A stretch of 5,570 nucleotides of DNA from Bacteroidales bacterium. Its GTDB lineage: Bacteria > Bacteroidota > Bacteroidia > Bacteroidales > UBA12077. The translations under genes were made by a program, and so were the position numbers. Each line of letters opens with the position of its first letter. Position 1 is the stretch's first letter. The notes under the pieces were generated by a model. The model ran no database searches. It was not told the origin of the DNA and saw only the letters and a program-made list of their open reading frames with translations. Location: positions 1 through 5,570 of the forward strand of contig JAUVLS010000115.1 in NCBI GenBank assembly GCA_030600625.1, in the 5' to 3' direction. This document shows positions 1-3,723 of this stretch, in pieces.

Positions 1-569
1 AAAAGCGCAAAAATAACAGCCGATATTAAGAGTGCAATATATTTATTCTTTAACGACTCTATTAGATTATTCAAAATGTAACCTCTCATCATACTTTCTT
101 CGACAACAGCTACAATAATAAATAAGATCAAAGAACCCAAAATGGCTTTAGCACTATAAGTAATTCCTGTAACTTCAAGTTGATTTGTAAAATAAAGTAT
201 TAGAAATCCTAATAATATAAGAATAAATCCAAGTAAAAAACCCGCAATAATATCTTTTAGTCTTCCTCTTATTTTAAAACCCAGAGAGATGATTGATTTC
301 TTGTCTATAAATTTTCTAAATACCCAAATAGATAATGCAACCGCTATCAATGAAAAAAATTGAGTAAAAATCAAAATATTAATATCTCCTTTATTACCCA
401 TTACTGATTGTAGCTCTTCGAGAGAAACATATCCGGTTAATACTATAAACGCACCAGCTATCATAGTAATCACTACACTACCAATAAGGTACATTATAAT
501 AAATAATAAAATTCTTAACCACGCCTGTTTAATTGCCGGCTTTTTTTCGATTATTAAATTTTCCATCAT
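1..569 (-). CDS. CPBP (CAAX/Abi-type) intramembrane metalloprotease, C-terminus cut by window edge
   Basis: This is an integral membrane protein of the CPBP family (prokaryotic relatives of the Rce1 CAAX prenyl protease). The family cleaves substrates within the membrane using a Glu/His site. The 189 visible residues contain hydrophobic segments at about 19-45, 64-83, 106-127, 139-158 and 176-189. The first family motif, EExxxR, is present as E157-E158-S-M-M-R162-G at the end of the fourth segment. The later FxxxH and HxxxN/D motifs would lie beyond the left edge, so an intact active site cannot be confirmed. Two consecutive ATG codons (569 and 566) are possible starts and no Shine-Dalgarno site decides between them. 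It is the last visible gene of the cluster headed by the ECF sigma factor, 48 bp after the 71-residue gene. Its substrate is unknown. Processing of a membrane partner in the same cluster is possible but is only inference. Confidence 0.85.
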   Translation of the reverse strand, partial: MMENLIIEKKPAIKQAWLRILLFIIMYLIGSVVITMIAGAFIVLTGYVSLEELQSVMGNKGDINILIFTQFFSLIAVALSIWVFRKFIDKKSIISLGFKIRGRLKDIIAGFLLGFILILLGFLILYFTNQLEVTGITYSAKAILGSLILFIIVAVVEESMMRGYILNNLIESLKNKYIALLISAVIFAL

Positions 570-592
570 ATTTTATTGTTTAATTTGGAACC

Positions 593-610
593 TATTACAC
601 ATGTGTTATA
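593..610. repeat. Dyad-symmetric site between the small membrane gene and the protease gene
   Basis: A perfect 10-bp palindrome, ACACATGTGT (597-606), is flanked by one T/T mismatch and three further complementary pairs, giving an 18-bp dyad. It lies in the 48-bp gap upstream of the CPBP protease gene. The central CATG leaves too little loop for a good RNA hairpin, so an operator-like protein site is a possibility. Chance occurrence in AT-rich DNA cannot be excluded. Confidence 0.3.
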
Positions 611-617
611 TATAATC

Positions 618-833
618 CTAAGTATCTGTTTTTTCTGTTTTTACTTTTTTCTTAAATTGATTTACAAGTGAACCCCATATAAATAATAGATGAATTCCTG
701 CTCCACCAGAAAGGATAAAACTTATTTCCTCATAATAAGATGTACCTTTTAACTTTAAAGCACATCCAACAATTACTGCACCCCATATTATGGCACTCCC
801 AATAATATAATAACCTATTACACCTTTTTTCAT
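618..833 (-). CDS. Small two-helix membrane protein of unknown function (71 aa)
   Basis: I do not recognise a characterised family. The protein has two hydrophobic segments, at about residues 5-28 and 37-58, separated by a short segment with an acidic pair (YYEEIS). It ends in a highly charged, lysine-rich tail (KKKVKTEKT), consistent with a cytoplasmic C-terminus. The second segment starts with a glycine-rich turn (LSGGAGIH). The start is well supported: an AGAGGA Shine-Dalgarno-like sequence lies at 841-846, 7 nt before the ATG. It sits 96 bp downstream of the putative anti-sigma gene and 48 bp upstream of the CPBP protease gene, all on the same strand, so co-transcription is likely. It could be an accessory subunit of the membrane sensor or an unrelated passenger; the sequence does not decide. 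Confidence 0.75.
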   Translation of the reverse strand: MKKGVIGYYIIGSAIIWGAVIVGCALKLKGTSYYEEISFILSGGAGIHLLFIWGSLVNQFKKKVKTEKTDT

Positions 834-840
834 AATTTAA

Positions 841-846
841 TCCTCT
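841..846 (-). promoter_or_regulatory. Ribosome binding site of the 71-aa gene
   Basis: On the minus strand AGAGGA is followed by 7 nt and then the ATG at 833-831. A good Shine-Dalgarno sequence is uncommon in this phylum, so it supports this short ORF as a real gene. Confidence 0.6.
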
Positions 847-929
847 TTATTTTAATTGTTTAAAAACTGTATTAATATCATAACTACACAATTGGCACTT
901 TTATATTATAATATCAAATAAAAATTTCT

Positions 930-1565
930 TTACTCTTCTATTTCCTCAAATTCTTTTAAGCATTGTTTTAGTTCATCAAGGTGTTGCTTATACATTTTCT
1001 TATTAAAATATTGGGAGATTGGTATAAAAACAGCGCTTACAATTACCAAAGTTACTACTAGTTTGATAATTTCAACTGAATCAAAAATCTCCAAAATTTC
1101 CTTATCAGCTGAATTCATAAACAAACCAATTACCATCCCAAAACAAATAGCAAAAGGCAATAGTAGAAACTTACTGAAATTACTTTTGTTAAAATTTACA
1201 TATCTCTCTATATCTTTAATCGTTTTAATCAGCGCAGGTTTTAATTGCTCACTTGATATTATTGTTTTTCTTACTTTTCTGAAATTTCTCCATGTAAAAG
1301 ATATAAGTATTCCAAAAAACAATACGGTCAAAATAATTATAATAAACTTATAATCCATTGCTAAATTTATGAACATCCATACTATAAAAAAAACAGAGAA
1401 GCTTCCTCCTAATATTAATTCAAATTTATAGTTTCGTTTAACTTTATTAAGAGCTGTATTCGATTTGCCTTTAATTTTCAGCTTCGCTTCAATTTCTTGT
1501 TTATTAAAAAGTTCTTCATCCTTAAAAGAATTTTTCCATGTATTTTTGATATCGTTAAAGTCCAT
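930..1565 (-). CDS. Four-helix membrane protein, putative anti-sigma factor for the adjacent ECF sigma
   Basis: The 211-residue product has a polar, lysine-rich N-terminus of about 48 residues with an MDFNDIKNTWKNSF-type opening. It has four predicted membrane helices (about 50-70, 74-92, 131-150 and 166-184) and a charged C-terminal tail with coiled-coil character ending in EEFEEIEE-like acidic residues. The gene overlaps the end of the ECF sigma gene by 11 bp, implying translational coupling. Membrane proteins placed directly after ECF sigma genes usually act as anti-sigma factors that hold the sigma at the membrane, and the cytoplasmic N-terminus would be the contact surface. No zinc-binding anti-sigma motif (HxxxCxxC) is visible, so the assignment rests on context. 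A TTG at 1571 extends the frame by two codons, but it lies only 1 nt from the AAGGAG site. The ATG at 1565 has ideal 7-nt spacing and is preferred. Confidence 0.85.
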   Translation of the reverse strand: MDFNDIKNTWKNSFKDEELFNKQEIEAKLKIKGKSNTALNKVKRNYKFELILGGSFSVFFIVWMFINLAMDYKFIIIILTVLFFGILISFTWRNFRKVRKTIISSEQLKPALIKTIKDIERYVNFNKSNFSKFLLLPFAICFGMVIGLFMNSADKEILEIFDSVEIIKLVVTLVIVSAVFIPISQYFNKKMYKQHLDELKQCLKEFEEIEE

Positions 1566-2064
1566 ATTCAAGCTCCTTTAAAATTTTCTGTAATTTGGTT
1601 TTAATACGTTTGATTTTAACCCCAACATTCGACATTGTAATACCAGCAATTTCAGATATTTCCTCGTAAGTGTAATCATCCATATATAATATAATAATCG
1701 CTTTTTCGGCTTTACTCAATTTATTAATTGCCCTTTGTACAAGTTCCTTCCTGTCTTCTTTTTCTTTATAACTATCTTCTTCAATTATATTTATCGGTAT
1801 TTCAGGCAAAGTATCCTCGTTGTTTTTCTTGTCTTTTCTGAACTGGGCAATTGCTGTATTTAAGGCAACTCTGTACATCCATGTCGAAAATTTCGATTGT
1901 TTATTGAATGTAGGAAACGATTGCCATAATTGAACCAGAATATCCTGAAAAAGATCTTGCCTACACTCTTCTTTATCACAATACATCCGGGAAACTTTGT
2001 AAATAATTCCCTGATGTTTTTCAATTTGTGAAACAAACTCCTCTTTTAAATTTCTATTACCCAA
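1555..2064 (-). CDS. ECF-family RNA polymerase sigma-70 factor
   Basis: At 169 residues this has the size of an ECF (group 4) sigma factor, containing only regions 2 and 4. Region 2 spans about 10-80, with the core-binding stretch DLFQDILVQLW (37-47) and the promoter-melting/-10 recognition stretch KFSTWMYRVALNTAI (58-72). A variable acidic linker runs from about 81 to 105. Region 4 covers about 107-160, with the helix-turn-helix YEEISEIAGITMSNVGVKIKR (133-153), which would read the -35 element. The start is a TTG at 2064. An in-frame TAA lies two codons upstream (2068-2070), and the next ATG would remove part of region 2, so the TTG is the only sensible start. There is no Shine-Dalgarno site. 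The overlapping membrane protein gene downstream is the likely anti-sigma. The sigma is probably released by an envelope signal, but which signal is not visible. Confidence 0.95.
   Translation of the reverse strand: MGNRNLKEEFVSQIEKHQGIIYKVSRMYCDKEECRQDLFQDILVQLWQSFPTFNKQSKFSTWMYRVALNTAIAQFRKDKKNNEDTLPEIPINIIEEDSYKEKEDRKELVQRAINKLSKAEKAIIILYMDDYTYEEISEIAGITMSNVGVKIKRIKTKLQKILKELEYGL
1573..1578 (-). promoter_or_regulatory. Ribosome binding site deciding the anti-sigma start
   Basis: AAGGAG on the minus strand lies inside the 3' end of the sigma gene. It is 7 nt from the ATG at 1565 and only 1 nt from the alternative TTG at 1571, so it selects the ATG. Its position inside the upstream gene also supports translational coupling of sigma and anti-sigma. 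Confidence 0.75.
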
Positions 2065-2095
2065 ATTTTAAACAATTTTGTTTTCTGAAAAGTAA

Positions 2096-2121
2096 GTAGA
2101 TAATAATTACAATTTATTACA
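2096..2121 (-). promoter_or_regulatory. Candidate ECF-type promoter upstream of the sigma gene
   Basis: On the minus strand TGTAAT (2121-2116) is followed by 16 nt and then CTAC (2099-2096). The sigma start codon is about 32 nt further on. The layout resembles -35/-10 pairs read by some ECF sigmas (TGTAAC, 16-17 nt, CGTC), which would fit autoregulation. Agreement is partial and the region is very AT-rich, so this is a weak call. Confidence 0.25.
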
Positions 2122-2124
2122 ATT
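2106..2124. repeat. Two 9-bp direct repeats, 10 bp apart
   Basis: ATTACAATT occurs at 2106-2114 and again at 2116-2124. The 10-bp period places both copies on the same DNA face. They overlap the candidate -35 element and its spacer in the sigma gene's upstream region, so a regulator site or a duplicated -35 element is conceivable. The copies are short and AT-rich. Confidence 0.35.
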
Positions 2125-2176
2125 CTGGGATATTTTTTGATATCTTCAAATTTTGACAATATACAGAACATACTAA

Positions 2177-2227
2177 GCTACGAATTCACGAATAAAAATA
2201 TTCGTAATAAATTAGTGCATTAGTGGC
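2177..2227. repeat. Left copy of the repeat flanking the GxxExxY gene
   Basis: This 51-bp copy starts GCTACGAATTCAC and ends GTGCATTAGTGGC. Its two ends are imperfect inverted repeats (10 of 13 positions match), and the centre holds a small perfect hairpin, GAATA-AAAA-TATTC. It matches the copy at 2618-2672 in the same orientation with five substitutions and one 4-nt length difference. It ends 15 bp before the GxxExxY start codon and therefore forms much of that gene's upstream region. Confidence 0.85.
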
Positions 2228-2242
2228 AAAAAATTAAGAATT

Positions 2243-2617
2243 ATGGGTGAATTAATCTACAAAGAAGAAAGTTATCAAATAATCGGTAAATGTTTTGAAG
2301 TACACAATAATCTTGGAGCAGGTTTTTTAGAGATAGTTTACAAAGACGCCCTGGAATATGAATTTCGAAAAGCAGGAATACCTTATGAAAGAGAGAAAGA
2401 ATATACCGTCAATTATAAAGACATTATATTACCTCATAAATTTTATGCTGATTTTATAGTATTTGATAAGATAATTCTTGAAATAAAAGCCGTATCGGGT
2501 ATAGCTGATGAATTTATTGCACAAGCAATAAACTATCTGAAAGTATCAGGTAACCAATTAGCATTAATCGTAAACTTTGGAGAATTACAATTAAATTATA
2601 AAAGGATTGTATTTTAA
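2243..2617 (+). CDS. GxxExxY-family protein, PD-(D/E)XK nuclease-like fold
   Basis: At 124 residues this is the usual full length for the GxxExxY family, small proteins that are often multicopy in Bacteroidota and related to the PD-(D/E)XK nuclease superfamily. The naming motif is G27-F-L-E30-I-V-Y33, preceded by the typical CFEVHNNLGAG segment. Nuclease-like residues follow in the expected order: D70 in YADFIVF, E80-I-K82 in ILEIKA, and Q94 in the following helix. The catalytic set therefore looks intact, although family members have no firmly established cellular role known to me. The ATG at 2243 gives the typical N-terminus. Copies of one repeat lie on both sides; the right copy begins immediately after the TAA stop. 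Expression would need a promoter in or before the left repeat. I infer a small selfish or mobile cassette, but DNA cleavage activity is not shown. Confidence 0.92.
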   Translation: MGELIYKEESYQIIGKCFEVHNNLGAGFLEIVYKDALEYEFRKAGIPYEREKEYTVNYKDIILPHKFYADFIVFDKIILEIKAVSGIADEFIAQAINYLKVSGNQLALIVNFGELQLNYKRIVF

Positions 2618-2672
2618 GCCACGAATTCACAAATAAAAAAATATATTCATAATAAATTTGTGCATTAGTAGC
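2618..2672. repeat. Right copy of the repeat flanking the GxxExxY gene
   Basis: This 55-bp copy starts GCCACGAATTCAC at the base directly after the GxxExxY stop codon and ends GTGCATTAGTAGC. Its ends are imperfect inverted repeats: the first 17 bases match the reverse complement of the last 17 at 14 positions. It could fold as a hairpin in the transcript, possibly acting as a weak terminator-like structure without a U-tract. It lies 28 bp before the UvrA-like start codon. Confidence 0.85.
2653..2660 (+). promoter_or_regulatory. Possible -7 element (TAnnTTTG) for the UvrA-like gene
   Basis: TAAATTTG inside the right repeat fits the Bacteroidota housekeeping -7 consensus TAnnTTTG. It lies about 40 bp before the UvrA-like ATG. 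No convincing TTTG -33 element is visible about 20 bp upstream. The left repeat copy has TAAATTAG at the matching place and lacks the full consensus. The call is therefore weak. Confidence 0.25.
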
Positions 2673-2700
2673 TAAAAATAATTGATACCCAAAATAATTC

Positions 2701-3723
2701 ATGAAAAATAAGGATCAACAATATATTTTAATTGAAAAAGCACGCGAACACAATTTAAAAGATGTAAGTCTAAAAATTCCTCATCACCAGATTACGTGTT
2801 TTACGGGAGTTTCAGGTTCGGGAAAATCTTCCTTAGTTTATGATATAATTTGTAAAGAAAGTCAAAGAAGATATTTTGAATCCTTTTCGTCTTATGCCCG
2901 CCAGTTTTTGGGAAAAATGAACCGCCCTGAAATTGAGCGTATCAAAGGCTTAATGCCTGCCATTTCTGTTGATCAAAAAACAGTAAGCCGAAATCCACGA
3001 TCAACTGTTGGTACAATGAGTGAATTGTATGATTACTTAAGATTACTTTTTGCCCGTACAGGAAAACAATCTAAACTGTTTTCAGAACTAAAATTAACCA
3101 GAAGTCTTTTTTCATTCAACAATCCTGAAGGAGCTTGTCCTCATTGCAAAGGATTAGGAGTGGAAGATCGAATCGATCCTGAACTTTTAATAAAAGATCC
3201 AAATAAAAGCTTACGTGAGGGTGCTCTTAAAATTACAACACCATCAGGTTATACAATTTATTCGCAAGTTACAATCGATGTAATGGATCAGGTATGCCAG
3301 TCTGAAGGATTTAATGTTGATATTCCATGGAAGGATTTAACTGACATACAAAAAAACATCATCCTGAATGGAAGTAACAAAATAAAAATTCCTTTTGGCA
3401 AACACACATTAGAATCAAGAATGAAGTGGAACGGAATAACAGCCAAACCTCGCGAAGAAGGATATTATAAAGGAATTGTACCTATAATGGAAAACATCCT
3501 TCGGGTTGATCGAAATCCAAATATATTGCGTTTTGCAAAAACAGTAAAATGTAGTAATTGCAATGGAAAAAGATTAAATGAAAAAGCATTATCTGTTACT
3601 ATAGATTACAAAAATATTATTGAGTATGCTGAAATGTCAATCTCTAAACTTAAAGAAGCATTTCAAAATATTCGATTTGAGAAGGATAAAAAACTGTTGC
3701 TGAATCAATTACTGAAAAGATAA
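2701..3723 (+). CDS. UvrA2-like protein, N-terminal part of first nucleotide-binding domain (ends at frameshift)
   Basis: UvrA-family proteins are dimeric ABC-type ATPases that recognise damaged or modified DNA. The N-terminus (IEKAREHNLKDVSLKIP, 11-27) and Walker A GVSGSGKSS (36-44) are canonical. The segment SYARQFLGKMNRPEIERI, the loop SVDQKT (89-94) and NPRSTVGT (98-105) follow. The chain then passes almost directly from LLFARTGK (115-122) to FSFNNPEGACPHCKGLG (137-153). The UvrB-binding domain present here in nucleotide-excision-repair UvrA is therefore missing. This is the hallmark of UvrA2/DrrC-like proteins, linked to drug tolerance or repair independent of UvrB. C146/C149 and C284/C287 form CxxC pairs of a zinc module. 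Residues after about 331 are out of frame, so the ABC signature and Walker B of this domain lie downstream in the other frame. The start lacks a Shine-Dalgarno site. Confidence 0.9.
   Translation: MKNKDQQYILIEKAREHNLKDVSLKIPHHQITCFTGVSGSGKSSLVYDIICKESQRRYFESFSSYARQFLGKMNRPEIERIKGLMPAISVDQKTVSRNPRSTVGTMSELYDYLRLLFARTGKQSKLFSELKLTRSLFSFNNPEGACPHCKGLGVEDRIDPELLIKDPNKSLREGALKITTPSGYTIYSQVTIDVMDQVCQSEGFNVDIPWKDLTDIQKNIILNGSNKIKIPFGKHTLESRMKWNGITAKPREEGYYKGIVPIMENILRVDRNPNILRFAKTVKCSNCNGKRLNEKALSVTIDYKNIIEYAEMSISKLKEAFQNIRFEKDKKLLLNQLLKR
3688..3693 (+). other. Homopolymer A6 at the frameshift point
   Basis: The upstream frame reads GAT AAA AAA CTG and runs to a TAA at 3721-3723. The downstream UvrA frame reads ACT GTT GCT from 3693. 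A seventh A would join them as GAT AAA AAA ACT. The run is preceded by T, so it is not a good A-AAA-AAN slippery heptamer for programmed -1 frameshifting, and it is short for transcriptional slippage. Confidence 0.8.

Noticed and set aside
902..913. Short AT palindrome downstream of the anti-sigma gene as a terminator
   Set aside because: The symmetric stretch is purely A/T, would form a very weak stem and has no clear U-tract at the right place. Co-transcription with the next gene is more likely.
1063..1353. Plus-strand ORF of 96 codons inside the putative anti-sigma gene
   Set aside because: It is antisense to a well-supported membrane protein gene. Its hydrophobic, lysine-rich translation is what the opposite strand of AT-rich membrane-coding DNA gives, and it has no ribosome binding site or recognisable motif.
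2129..2144. GATAT/ATATC inverted repeat in the sigma-GxxExxY intergenic region
   Set aside because: The arms are only 5 bp around a T-rich spacer, which is expected by chance in DNA this AT-rich.
2177..2672. CRISPR array or insertion sequence ends
   Set aside because: There are only two repeat copies, imperfect and separated by a conserved protein-coding gene. No transposase or evident target-site duplication is present.
2514..2702. Minus-strand ORF of 62 codons over the end of the GxxExxY gene and the right repeat
   Set aside because: It is antisense to the conserved 3' end of GxxExxY and to the non-coding repeat, with no motif or start signal.
3685..3699. Programmed -1 ribosomal frameshift in the UvrA-like gene
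   Set aside because: The site reads T-AAA-AAA-C, so the P-site tRNA would mispair after slipping, and no obvious downstream stem was seen. A single-base deletion or sequence error is simpler.
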